Below, one piece after another: positions 1 to 7,894 of a stretch of 64,000 bases of DNA. Position numbers and translations under genes: made by a program. How positions within the stretch are numbered: position 1 is the stretch's first letter; each line of letters starts with the position of its first letter. Source of the stretch: Planctomycetota bacterium (GTDB taxonomy: Bacteria > Planctomycetota > Phycisphaerae > FEN-1346); the NCBI GenBank assembly GCA_030602705.1, contig JAUVZF010000001.1, positions 51,144-115,143 of the forward strand, written 5' to 3'. Under the pieces are notes generated by a model. It was given only the letters and a program-made list of their open reading frames with translations. It was not told the DNA's origin and ran no database searches.

Positions 1-1231
1 CGGGCAGGCAGAAGATGTGGGCGTCGTCCTGGGTGAACTGTCGCACGCGCAGCAGGCCGTGCAGGACGCCGCTCTTCTCGTGACGGTGAACGAGACCGAG
101 TTCGGCCACGCGCATCGGCAGTTCGCGGTAGGAGTGCGGTCGGTTCAGGTACACGAGCAACCCACCGGGGCAGTTCATCGGCTTGACGGCGTAGGCCGCC
201 TCGTCGATCTCGGTGAAATACATGGCCTCGCGGTAGTTGTCCCAGTGGCCGCTGCGGTGCCAGAGTTCCTCGCTCAAGATCGTGGGCGTGCGTATCTCCT
301 CATAACCCGCCTGATAGTGGACCCGGCGCCAGTACGCCAGGATTTCGTTCAGGATCACCATCCCGTTGTGGTGCATGAAGGCAAAACCCGGACCTTCCTT
401 GTGGAAACTGAACAGGTCCAAGTCCCTGCCGATGCGGCGGTGATCGCGTTTCTTGGCCTCTTCGACGCGCGCCAAGTGCTCCTGGAGCGCTTTCTTCGAG
501 AAGAACGCCGTGCCGTAGATGCGCTGAAGCATCGGGCGGGTCGAGTCGCCGCGCCAGTAACTGCCCGCGACGCTCAGCAGTTTCAGCGCGGGGATCTTGC
601 CGGCGTGCGGGATGTGCGGCCCTCGGCACAGGTCCACGAAGTCGGCCAACCGGTACAGCGATACCGTCTCGCCTGCCTGGGGCTTGGCCTCGGCATCGTG
701 GATTTGCTCGCCTTTGGCAAGGCTGCCGGCGGCGATGTCCTGGAGCAGTTCGACCTTGTACTGCTGGCCGGCGGACTGCATGAGCGAGACCGCCTCGTCG
801 TGCGAGACTTCCCGCCGCTCCAGCGGCGCGTTCTCGGCGATAATCTTGGCCATCTCGGCCTCAAGCCGCTCCAGGTCCTCGTCGGTGATCCGTTCCTGGA
901 GGTCGAAATCGTAGTAGAACCCGTCCTCAATGGCCGGACCGATGCCGAATTTCACACCGTCTCCGTACATGCGGCGCACAGCGGCCGCCATCACGTGAGC
1001 GGTGGAGTGGCGAAGAATCGAAAGGGCCTCGTCGCTTTTGTCGGTCAGGATCACCAGGTCGTACGGCCCGTCGGGGCCGAGGACGGTCGAGAGATCCACC
1101 AACTTGCCGTTCAGCCTGGCAGCGACGGCGGCTTTGGCCAGGCCTGAACCGATCTGGCTGGCAACGTCTGCGACGCTTACCCCATCGGCCACTTCCACGG
1201 TATGTCCGTCAGGAAGATTGACCGTAGGCAT
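1..1231 (-). CDS. thrS: threonyl-tRNA synthetase, C-terminus cut by window edge
   Basis: Charges tRNA-Thr in the cytoplasm. The first 410 residues are present. An N-terminal TGS domain begins MPTVNLPDGHTVEVADG. The editing (SAD) domain shows the zinc-type HSTAH motif near residue 75. The class II core follows with YEEIRTPTI, MNCPGG and a motif 2 region containing RVRQFTQDDAHIFC. The anticodon-binding domain and motif 3 lie beyond base 1, so roughly a third of the protein is missing. The start is ATG at 1231 (CAT on plus), which gives a normal TGS N-terminus. A consensus-like promoter lies about 95 bases upstream. The plus-strand reading of this stretch (17-1147) is an antisense shadow. Confidence 0.96.
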   Translation of the reverse strand, partial: MPTVNLPDGHTVEVADGVSVADVASQIGSGLAKAAVAARLNGKLVDLSTVLGPDGPYDLVILTDKSDEALSILRHSTAHVMAAAVRRMYGDGVKFGIGPAIEDGFYYDFDLQERITDEDLERLEAEMAKIIAENAPLERREVSHDEAVSLMQSAGQQYKVELLQDIAAGSLAKGEQIHDAEAKPQAGETVSLYRLADFVDLCRGPHIPHAGKIPALKLLSVAGSYWRGDSTRPMLQRIYGTAFFSKKALQEHLARVEEAKKRDHRRIGRDLDLFSFHKEGPGFAFMHHNGMVILNEILAYWRRVHYQAGYEEIRTPTILSEELWHRSGHWDNYREAMYFTEIDEAAYAVKPMNCPGGLLVYLNRPHSYRELPMRVAELGLVHRHEKSGVLHGLLRVRQFTQDDAHIFCLP

Positions 1232-1326
1232 AGCGTTTTCCGCCCGTGCGCCGCTCGGCGGCTGCACCGGGCGTTCATCCTCCACATGTTTCCGGGGCTC
1301 ATCATCAACGCTGATGACGCCATGGA

Positions 1327-1355
1327 ACCATAAGGGACGGCTGGCGGTCTGTCAA
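1327..1355 (-). promoter_or_regulatory. sigma70-type promoter for thrS
   Basis: On the minus strand, a perfect TTGACA (plus 1350-1355) and TATGGT (plus 1327-1332) are separated by 17 bases. Transcription would start near 1320, leaving a leader of about 90 bases before the thrS ATG. I see no obvious T-box motif in that leader. Confidence 0.6.
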
Positions 1356-1380
1356 GACCTTTCACGGCCGCCTGGGCAGT

Positions 1381-2034
1381 TCATCCGGCCTCGATGGCAA
1401 GGACCTTCTCTGCCGCGAGTTTCGCGAACAGCGCGGCCATGGCCAGCAGAATCAGCGCGCAACCGATGAGCAGCCCCTTGTAGAGCCGTCCCTGAAGGTA
1501 GCGCCGGCCGCGGCTCACGCTGAACGAAACCGCGCTGTACCAGCCGAGGTCCCCGCTGATATGACCTGCGAAAAAGACAACCAGCCCCAGCCAGCCGGCC
1601 GTCTGTGCACTGGCTACCATGACCGCCCCGATCGTGACCCACCACAGGTACCAGTACGGGTTCAGCAGGCTTGTGACGGCGCCCGACGGGACGGCGCCGA
1701 GACGAAGCACGCCGCCCTGGTGGGCGTCCGGATCGTCCACGCGACGGGTCTGGCAAAGCATGCCGACTGCCATCACGGCCATCGCCACGGCCCCGACGCA
1801 CCCGATGACAATGACGATCCAGGAACTTTTCAGCGCCTCTCCCAGGCCCCAATAGAGGAGCAGAACGAGCGGCAGTTCGACAAGGGCATGACCGAGCACG
1901 ACCCGCGGGCCGAACCAGAAACCGTGCCGCCGGCTCCCCGCCAGGGTTACGGCAAGCACGGGCCCAGGCATCAGGGCGCCGGAAAGGGCAACCACAAAAC
2001 TTGCAAAGGCCAGCGCTGCCAGTTCCAGGACCAC
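1381..2034 (-). CDS. LysE/RhtB family amino-acid exporter
   Basis: Inner-membrane efflux protein of 217 residues, the usual size for LysE/RhtB exporters. The N-terminus carries the family signature around GALMPGPVLAVTLAGS (residues 19-34). About five or six hydrophobic segments follow, including LLNPYWYLWWVTIGAVMVA near residue 125, which matches the conserved NP region. The start is GTG at 2034, chosen because a strong Shine-Dalgarno GGAGGAG lies at 2041-2047. The substrate is not evident; members export lysine, threonine, homoserine or cysteine derivatives. It is transcribed away from the methyltransferase and toward thrS. Confidence 0.85.
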   Translation of the reverse strand: MVLELAALAFASFVVALSGALMPGPVLAVTLAGSRRHGFWFGPRVVLGHALVELPLVLLLYWGLGEALKSSWIVIVIGCVGAVAMAVMAVGMLCQTRRVDDPDAHQGGVLRLGAVPSGAVTSLLNPYWYLWWVTIGAVMVASAQTAGWLGLVVFFAGHISGDLGWYSAVSFSVSRGRRYLQGRLYKGLLIGCALILLAMAALFAKLAAEKVLAIEAG

Positions 2035-2057
2035 CGACTTCTCCTCCAGGTCGCCGA

Positions 2058-2087
2058 ATTCTAGCCGCCACGTATCGTCGAGGGCAA
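2058..2087 (-). promoter_or_regulatory. possible promoter of the LysE-type gene
   Basis: On the minus strand, TTGCCC (plus 2082-2087) and TAGAAT (plus 2058-2063) are 18 bases apart. The -10 is good and the -35 moderate. The predicted start site is only about 15 bases ahead of the GTG. Confidence 0.4.
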
Positions 2088-2192
2088 TGCCGAACCGGCG
2101 CAGAGTACCCGACAGCGCCCCACAGCAGGCGGGGTTGCGGTTCGGCCTCGGCCTTTATTTGATTATCGCCTGGAAATTCCCGAGACTGCTTG

Positions 2193-2198
2193 TATAAT
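2193..2198 (+). promoter_or_regulatory. TATAAT -10 box ahead of methyltransferase
   Basis: A perfect TATAAT at 2193-2198 sits in an AT-richer pocket. No strong -35 lies 17 bases upstream; TGGAAA at 2171-2176 is the nearest at 16. Transcription would start near 2205. This argues against the TTG at 2210 as the start of the next gene. Confidence 0.45.
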
Positions 2199-2236
2199 GT
2201 CGGGCTGATTTGCCGATAGACTGCAACGGAAGTGCG

Positions 2237-2914
2237 ATGCGGCGATGGGATTCCCCAGAGCCGCTGAGGTGGGGTTTTGTGAATCACGACCTGAAGCGCA
2301 CGGCTCACGCCGAGTTCTGCGACTGGGCAACGACGTACGATGCCCACTGGCTCAACCACTTTCTGTTTGAGCCGTCGCACAAGATGATCGTCAAGGAACT
2401 GGCGGCCGTGCCGCCCGGCCGCATCCTCGACGTGGGCTGCGGCACGGGTGAACTGGCGAAGCGGCTCGCCCTGCGCGGGTGGCAGGTCATTGGCCTGGAC
2501 CTGTGCGAACCGATGCTCCACCGGGCTCGGTTCAAGTTGAACGGCTACACGGGCAGTGTCCGGCTGACAGTGGCCGACAGCGAGCACGTTCCCTTTGCCG
2601 ACAAGACGTTCGACGTCGTCACCTGCGCCAATTCCTTTCACCATTACCCGAATCAGGAGGCGGTAGTTCGTGAGTTGCATCGCGTGCTGAAACCTGGCGG
2701 CCAGTTTTTCCTGCTGGACGGGTGGCCCGACCAGTTCATCGGGCGCATCGTATACGACCTCATTATTACCCAGGTGGAGGGCGGGCAGGTCTGGCACCGC
2801 GAGTCGCACGATGTCAAGGTAATGTTTAAGGACGCCGGATTTGATCGTGTCGGCCAGAGGCGGACTTACTCCCTCTTTCCCATCCTCCTGACGCGGGGTG
2901 CCGTCCCCCAGTAG
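2237..2914 (+). CDS. class I SAM-dependent methyltransferase (Methyltransf_11 type)
   Basis: Methyltransferase of about 225 residues. Motif I is ILDVGCGTGELAKRL, followed by an acidic residue in VIGLDLCEPML, then VADSEHVPFADKTFDVVTC (motif II region) and HRVLKPGGQFFLLDG (motif III). This is the ubiE/Methyltransf_11 fold; the substrate cannot be told. The start is uncertain. ATG 2237 is used here, with GGAAG four bases upstream. GTG 2279, with GAGGTGGGG at 2266-2274, would remove 14 residues and still keep the domain. The open frame continues upstream to TTG 2210, which is too close to the likely transcription start. Confidence 0.85.
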   Translation: MRRWDSPEPLRWGFVNHDLKRTAHAEFCDWATTYDAHWLNHFLFEPSHKMIVKELAAVPPGRILDVGCGTGELAKRLALRGWQVIGLDLCEPMLHRARFKLNGYTGSVRLTVADSEHVPFADKTFDVVTCANSFHHYPNQEAVVRELHRVLKPGGQFFLLDGWPDQFIGRIVYDLIITQVEGGQVWHRESHDVKVMFKDAGFDRVGQRRTYSLFPILLTRGAVPQ

Positions 2915-2942
2915 GGGCACCGCGCCGGTCGAGAGCGCCGAG

Positions 2943-3824
2943 ATGGCTGAACCCACCAACCGGCCGCACGCGACACGTCCCTGCAGCCGCCGGTCGCACC
3001 TCGCATCCCACGCCGCAAGGGCGTTTGCCCTGGTCGGCGTATGCGTCGCCATCGGGGCTGCCTTCTGCGCTGAGACCCCGGAGGCAAAACCGATCCCGAG
3101 CACCCCATCCCCCGTGTACCCCAAAGGTCGCGAGGAGATGGAGACACTTGCGCGGAGCAACCCGGTCGGGCTCCTGCAGGTGGCTCGCGCCTGGCACGCC
3201 GAGCGCGTTGTCGGCTACACGTGCCGGTTCCAGAAGGTCGAGCGAATCGGCGGCCGCCTCCACAAGCCGGAAACGATGCGCATGAAGTTCCGCAAGACGC
3301 CCTTCAGCGTCTACCTGAAATGGGTCGTCGAACCGCGAAAAGGCCAGGAAGTCATCTACGTCGAGGGCGCCTACAAGAGCAAGGCCGTCGTTCACCCGCC
3401 CGGCATCCTCGGCCTCATCTTCCGGAAGGTCTCGATCGACCCCCACGGCAAACTGGCTATGAAACACAGCCGCAGGCCCATTACGATGGCCGGCATGGGA
3501 AACATGATTTCACTCATCACGGGCCAGTGCGAGCAGGCCCAGGCCAAGGGCCACCTGACGCTGACCTACGAAGGCATCCGGCACGACGGCGGCCGACCGT
3601 CCTACGTCTTCAAGCGTGTCCTGCCCGAGAACAGGGGCTACCCGTGCAAGACGCTCATCATCTTCATCGACGTCGAGTACCTGGTCTGCGTCCGCACCGA
3701 CGCGTACGATTGGGGCGGCGAACTCATCAGCCATTACTTCTACACGGACCTTGCGGTCAATCCGGGCGTGACGGACAGCGACTTCGATCCAAACAACCGC
3801 GCGTACGCCTATCGTTTATTCTGA
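2943..3824 (+). CDS. DUF1571 family exported protein
   Basis: 293 residues. An N-terminal basic stretch is followed by a hydrophobic segment (about residues 26-42, FALVGVCVAIGAAFCAE) that looks like a signal peptide or lipoprotein-like leader. The remainder resembles DUF1571, a family I associate mainly with planctomycetes: a motif around YTCRFQKVERIGGRL, then KFRKTPFSVYLKW, GQEVIYVEGAYKSK and a C-terminal YPCKTLIIFIDVEYLVCVRT. The fold resembles LolA-like outer-membrane lipoprotein carriers, but function is unknown. ATG 2943 was chosen over an in-frame upstream GTG at 2898 because it gives a compact leader. The next gene starts 6 bases after its stop, so the two are probably cotranscribed. 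Confidence 0.75.
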   Translation: MAEPTNRPHATRPCSRRSHLASHAARAFALVGVCVAIGAAFCAETPEAKPIPSTPSPVYPKGREEMETLARSNPVGLLQVARAWHAERVVGYTCRFQKVERIGGRLHKPETMRMKFRKTPFSVYLKWVVEPRKGQEVIYVEGAYKSKAVVHPPGILGLIFRKVSIDPHGKLAMKHSRRPITMAGMGNMISLITGQCEQAQAKGHLTLTYEGIRHDGGRPSYVFKRVLPENRGYPCKTLIIFIDVEYLVCVRTDAYDWGGELISHYFYTDLAVNPGVTDSDFDPNNRAYAYRLF

Positions 3825-3830
3825 GAGACC

Positions 3831-4601
3831 ATGGGAGCGTTTGCCGACATCCAGGCCGTGCTGTTCGATCTCGGCGGCACGCTGGCGCAGTATCCGGTGC
3901 CGAGCCTGCCGGTGGTCGTCGTCCGATGCGCCAAGGCGCTGGTCACGGGGATGCTGGTCGGTTCGGATGCCGAATCGCCTCCCGCCGCAGCCGTTCCCGG
4001 CCCCGAAGAGGCCCATGCCCGCCGTCGGGCGGCCCACGCGGACAGCCCCCTCCCCCACCGTGTCGCAACGGCCCTGCGGCGTATGGTCCGCAGCCTCAGC
4101 GGTCGCACCTTGCCGGGCATGGGCGAGATGTGTGCGCGACCGCTCGTGGCAAAGGGCTGGCTGTTTGACGACTCTGTTGCGACCCTGCAGGCGCTCCGGG
4201 ACCGGGGATACCGGCTGGGGCTCGTCTCGAATACGCCGTGGGGCACGCCGGATTACTTGTGGGTGGGGCAATTGGAGCGGTTCGCGCTCGCGCCGCTGTT
4301 CGACGCCGCATGTTTCTCCAGCGACGTGGGGTTCCGGAAACCCGACGCCCGCATCTTCCGCGCGGCCCTGGACCAACTGGGCGTGCCGGCCCGGCGCGCC
4401 ATGTTCGTCGGCGACGACCGCACGGCAGATATCCTCGGGGCCGGGCAGATGGGCCTGCGTACAGCGCTGATCGTCCGCGACGGGCCCGACGCCGACGACG
4501 AGGGCCCGGCGCCGGACCTTCGCATCGAGACGCTCACCGAACTGCTCGACCACCTGCCCGGACGGGCAAAAACCGTTGACACCCCCACGAGGCCTGCATA
4601 G
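3831..4601 (+). CDS. HAD superfamily hydrolase
   Basis: 256 residues. HAD motif I is VLFDLGGTLA, where Gly replaces the usual second Asp of DxDGT; this occurs in some subfamilies but can weaken phosphatase activity. Motif II is LVSNTPWG. Motif III is the Lys in GFRKPDARIF. Motif IV is FVGDDRTADILGAGQMGL. A cap region of about 80 residues lies between motifs I and II. The best fit is a haloacid-dehalogenase/phosphoglycolate-phosphatase-like enzyme of unknown substrate. It directly follows the DUF1571 gene. Confidence 0.82.
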   Translation: MGAFADIQAVLFDLGGTLAQYPVPSLPVVVVRCAKALVTGMLVGSDAESPPAAAVPGPEEAHARRRAAHADSPLPHRVATALRRMVRSLSGRTLPGMGEMCARPLVAKGWLFDDSVATLQALRDRGYRLGLVSNTPWGTPDYLWVGQLERFALAPLFDAACFSSDVGFRKPDARIFRAALDQLGVPARRAMFVGDDRTADILGAGQMGLRTALIVRDGPDADDEGPAPDLRIETLTELLDHLPGRAKTVDTPTRPA

Positions 4602-4604
4602 CAT
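4576..4604 (+). promoter_or_regulatory. promoter for the isocitrate-type dehydrogenase
   Basis: TTGACA (4576-4581) lies inside the end of the HAD gene. After a 17-base spacer comes TAGCAT (4599-4604); the alternative CATAAT at 4603-4608 has a longer spacer. The first bases of the -10 are the HAD stop codon. The start would be near 4611. Confidence 0.5.
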
Positions 4605-4681
4605 AATCGCTTCTTCGCGCCCTTCAGTGGCGGACGTTGGGCGTTGTCTGGTCCGCCGGTTCCACAGCAGGAAAGGCAAGC

Positions 4682-5779
4682 ATGGCACACGACGTAACGT
4701 TGGTCCTCGGTGATGGAACCGGGCCGTCGCTGGCGGAGGTGACACGCGACGTCATCAACGCCACCGGCGCCGAGATCAACTGGGACGTCCAGGAAGCGGG
4801 CACGGACTGCCTCGAAACGTGCGGCACACCCCTGCCCGACGCGCTCATGGAGAGCATCCGGCGGACGGGCGTCGCCCTGAAGGCTCCCATCACGACGCCC
4901 GTCGGAAAGGGGTTCCGAAGCGTTAACGTTCACCTGCGGCAGACGTTCAACCTGTACGCGTGCTTGAGACCCTGCAAGTGGTATCCCGGCGTCCGCAGCC
5001 GCTACGAGAACATCGACCTGGTAATCGTTCGCGAGAACACCGAGGACCTGTACGCGGGCGTCGAGTTCGAGAAGGGCCGGGAAGCAACCCGGACGCTCCA
5101 CCGGACGATCAACGAACTCAGCGAGGACAAGAAGATCCGGACCGGCGAGGACACAACCGGCATCAGCATCAAGCCCATCAGCGTTGAGGCCACCGAGCGG
5201 GTCCACCACTTCGCCTTCCGCTACGCCCGCCGGCACGGCCGCAGCAAGGTCACGACCATCCACAAGGCCAACATCATGAAGCACTCCGACGGCCTGTGGC
5301 TGGAGGTGGCACGCCACGTGGCCGAGGCGTACACCGACATCGAGTTCGAGGACCGCATCGTGGACAACATGTGCATGCAACTTGTGCAGAAGCCGGAACT
5401 GTACGACGTGCTGGTCCTGCCGAACCTCTACGGCGACATCCTGAGCGACCTGTGCGCGGGCCTGGTCGGCGGGCTCGGCGTTGCGCCGGGTGCAAACATC
5501 GGCGACGATGGTGCGATTTTCGAAGCCACGCATGGCTCCGCCCCGAAATACACGGGGCAGAACAAGGTCAACCCCACAGCGCTGATCCTCTCGGGCATGC
5601 TCATGCTCGATCACCTGGGCGAGAAGGACGCTGCCCGCCGTCTCGAAGCGGCGGTCGCCGCCGTCATCGCCGAGGGCAAGTCGGTTACCTACGACATGAA
5701 GCCGCACCGCGACGACCCCACCGCCGTGGGCACCCGCGAAATGGGGCAAGCCGTCATCGAGAAGTTGGCTCAGCAATAA
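4682..5779 (+). CDS. NAD(P)-dependent isocitrate/isopropylmalate-type dehydrogenase
   Basis: 365 residues of the beta-decarboxylating dehydrogenase family. [16 protein letters not shown] is at the N-terminus, and the substrate arginines fall in [11 protein letters not shown] and [28 protein letters not shown] carries the catalytic Lys, and [19 protein letters not shown] is the metal/substrate aspartate region. The nucleotide-binding end is [25 protein letters not shown]. The ENTEDLYAG motif fits short NAD-type isocitrate dehydrogenases better than LeuB, but homoisocitrate dehydrogenase cannot be excluded. It probably serves the TCA cycle. ATG 4682 is preceded by AGGAAAGG; upstream in-frame codons lack a ribosome site. 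Confidence 0.88.
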   Translation: MAHDVTLVLGDGTGPSLAEVTRDVINATGAEINWDVQEAGTDCLETCGTPLPDALMESIRRTGVALKAPITTPVGKGFRSVNVHLRQTFNLYACLRPCKWYPGVRSRYENIDLVIVRENTEDLYAGVEFEKGREATRTLHRTINELSEDKKIRTGEDTTGISIKPISVEATERVHHFAFRYARRHGRSKVTTIHKANIMKHSDGLWLEVARHVAEAYTDIEFEDRIVDNMCMQLVQKPELYDVLVLPNLYGDILSDLCAGLVGGLGVAPGANIGDDGAIFEATHGSAPKYTGQNKVNPTALILSGMLMLDHLGEKDAARRLEAAVAAVIAEGKSVTYDMKPHRDDPTAVGTREMGQAVIEKLAQQ

Positions 5780-5807
5780 TCCTTCGCATCGCGCATGGAC
5801 GAGGGTT

Positions 5808-6935
5808 ATGGACGCCGACCGATCAACCGCGATGCCCCAACCGCCGCCGGATCGCCAAAGCCGGTGGCTGGCCCTCGTCTCGGGCGAGACGCGAGGTGTT
5901 GCGGCGTCGCTCGCGCGGTTCGGCCTTTGGGTGCTCTCGTTCGTTTACCGTCTCGGGCTTGCCGCCGGCAACCTGCGGCGGCTTCTTCCCGGCGGGGTCC
6001 AACACCCCCCCTGCCCCGTCGTGAGCGTCGGGAACCTGACGGTCGGCGGGACAGGCAAGACGCCGATGGCAGCCTACCTGGCGGACCTGGTGACGCGAAT
6101 GGGCGGCGCGCCGCTCATCGTCAGCCGCGGCTACGGAAGCGACGAGGGCCGGCCCAATGAGGAAGCCCGCGAACTCCAGCGTCTGTGCCCCGACGTGCCC
6201 CACGTTCAGAACCCCGATCGCGTCCGGGCCATTGAGGAGTGGATGCGACGCCGTCCGTGCGACGTTGCGATTCTCGACGACGGCTTTCAGCACCGCCGAT
6301 GCGCGCGCGACCTCGACATCGTCCTGCTCGACGCCCTGCGCCCCTTCGGTTACGGCCGCCTGTTGCCGCGCGGCCTCCTGCGCGAGCCGCTATCGGCCTT
6401 GCGGCGAGCCGACGTCATCGTCATCACCCGGACGGAATCGATCGCCGCCGACGAGTTGGCAAAACTGAAAACGGAGGTCGGCAGGCTCGCACTTGGCGAA
6501 ACGCCCGTTCTCCTGGCCGAACATCAACCGACCGCTATCCTCCTGCCGGACGGTTCGCGACGCGACCTCGAGTGGCTCGCGGGCCGCGAAGTCGCGGCAG
6601 TTTGCGGCATCGGCAATCCGCAAGCCTTTCGCATAACCCTGGAGCGACTGGGGGCATGCATTGCGCCGTTCGAAACGTTCCGCGACCACCACGTTTACAC
6701 ACGCGAGGACCTGAACCGACTCGTCGGCGCGGCCGAGGCGGCGGGCGCCAAGATGCTTGTGACCACGGGCAAGGATTTTGTAAAATGGCTCCCGATGATC
6801 GAGGCCGCAGGGGTCGCGTCCCGAGTCGGGGTGGCAGCCCTTCAGATCGACCTTCGCATAACGGAGGGCGAGGACGTGCTGCGTCGCCGAATCGCCGCGC
6901 TACTCGCCGCCTCCAAGAGCCAGGGGGAACACTGA
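5808..6935 (+). CDS. lpxK: tetraacyldisaccharide 4'-kinase
   Basis: Phosphorylates the 4' position of the lipid A disaccharide at the inner membrane, using ATP. 375 residues. An N-terminal membrane-associated helix is followed by the Walker A loop in SVGNLTVGGTGKTP (about residue 75). Then come VSRGYGS and ILDDGFQHRRCARDLDIVLLDA with the family Asp-Asp and His. PFGYGRLLPRGLLREPLSAL and LVTTGKDFVKW complete the signature. ATG 5808 is preceded by GAGGG. It opens the LPS operon, and its stop overlaps the ATG of the next gene by one base. Its presence indicates an outer membrane with lipid A. Confidence 0.95.
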   Translation: MDADRSTAMPQPPPDRQSRWLALVSGETRGVAASLARFGLWVLSFVYRLGLAAGNLRRLLPGGVQHPPCPVVSVGNLTVGGTGKTPMAAYLADLVTRMGGAPLIVSRGYGSDEGRPNEEARELQRLCPDVPHVQNPDRVRAIEEWMRRRPCDVAILDDGFQHRRCARDLDIVLLDALRPFGYGRLLPRGLLREPLSALRRADVIVITRTESIAADELAKLKTEVGRLALGETPVLLAEHQPTAILLPDGSRRDLEWLAGREVAAVCGIGNPQAFRITLERLGACIAPFETFRDHHVYTREDLNRLVGAAEAAGAKMLVTTGKDFVKWLPMIEAAGVASRVGVAALQIDLRITEGEDVLRRRIAALLAASKSQGEH

Positions 6936-7885
6936 TGCGCCAACCCAAGGCGTACCAACCGATTGACCTGAAGCGGCTCGAGACGTTCTCCATCGCCGAG
7001 CGGGAGCACAAGGTCCGCCTGGCCGATCTCGTGTCTCCAGCCGGCGCGGGCGCCTCGATGGCCGACTTCTTCGATTCCCTGCCCTCCACGCCCGTGACCG
7101 CCGGACTTCACGACCTCGCGGCGTCCATCGCCCGCGCCGTCAAGGCCGACGCACCCGTCGCGGTCGCCTTCGGAGGGCACGTCGTCAAGTGTGGCTTGGG
7201 GCCCCTGCTCATCGACATGATGGAAACCGGGATCATCACGGCCGTGGTCACCCACGGGGCGGGCGCCATCCACGACCTGGAACTCGCCTACCACGGCGCC
7301 ACCAGCGAGGACCCCGCCCAGACGATCCGCGACGGCCGCTTCGGCATGGTCGAGGAGACGCCGAGTTACCTGAACGACGCCGCGCGACTCGGCCGCCACC
7401 GCGGCCTGGGCCAGGCCATCGGCGACCTCATGAACGAGGATCCCGAGGAGTTCCCGCACGCCGAGATCAGCATCCTGGCATCCGCCAGCCGCCTCGGCTG
7501 CACCGCCACCGTCCACGTGGCCATCGGGACCGACACCGTGCACATGCATCCCGAAGCCGACGGCGGCGACATCGGCGAGGCCACGCTCCTTGACTTCCGC
7601 AAACTCTGCGCCGTCGTCGCCGACATGCGCGACGGTGTTTGGATCAACCTCGGATCGGCCGTCATTCTGCCCGAAGTCTTTATGAAGGCCTACGCCGTGG
7701 CGACGAACCTCGGGGCAACGCTCGAGAAGATGGTCACCGCCAACCTCGACCAGATTCAACACTACCGGCCGCGAGAAAACGTCCTCACGCGGCCGACCGA
7801 TCGCGGAATCGCCCTGACCGGCCACAACGAGATCCTGATGCCTTTGCTGAGGCATCTCGTGCTGCTGGAACTCGAATCCGGGTAG
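6935..7885 (+). CDS. deoxyhypusine synthase-like protein
   Basis: 316 residues. The pattern AFGGHVVKCGLGPLLIDMMETG, then VVTHGAGAIHDLELAY resembles the NAD-binding core and the TGANLYHD-like signature of deoxyhypusine/homospermidine synthases. A later segment, ISILASASRLGCTATVHVAIGTDTVHMHP, fits the same fold. In bacteria, members of this superfamily act on polyamines rather than on eIF5A, and the true substrate is unknown. The classical active-site Lys region cannot be placed with certainty. The gene overlaps the lpxK stop (TGATG) and precedes hldE by 9 bases, so it is firmly within the LPS operon. A much longer reading of this frame exists upstream but lies antiparallel in content to lpxK. 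Confidence 0.6.
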   Translation: MRQPKAYQPIDLKRLETFSIAEREHKVRLADLVSPAGAGASMADFFDSLPSTPVTAGLHDLAASIARAVKADAPVAVAFGGHVVKCGLGPLLIDMMETGIITAVVTHGAGAIHDLELAYHGATSEDPAQTIRDGRFGMVEETPSYLNDAARLGRHRGLGQAIGDLMNEDPEEFPHAEISILASASRLGCTATVHVAIGTDTVHMHPEADGGDIGEATLLDFRKLCAVVADMRDGVWINLGSAVILPEVFMKAYAVATNLGATLEKMVTANLDQIQHYRPRENVLTRPTDRGIALTGHNEILMPLLRHLVLLELESG

Positions 7886-7894
7886 GAGAGATGT

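Noticed and set aside
17..1147. 376-residue open frame on plus opposite thrS
   Set aside because: It is the antisense of a clear threonyl-tRNA synthetase; GC-rich codons leave the opposite strand open.
6239..6934. Upstream extension of the deoxyhypusine-synthase-like frame
   Set aside because: It runs inside lpxK in another frame and is Arg/Pro-rich; the ATG at 6935 overlapping the lpxK stop is the natural start.
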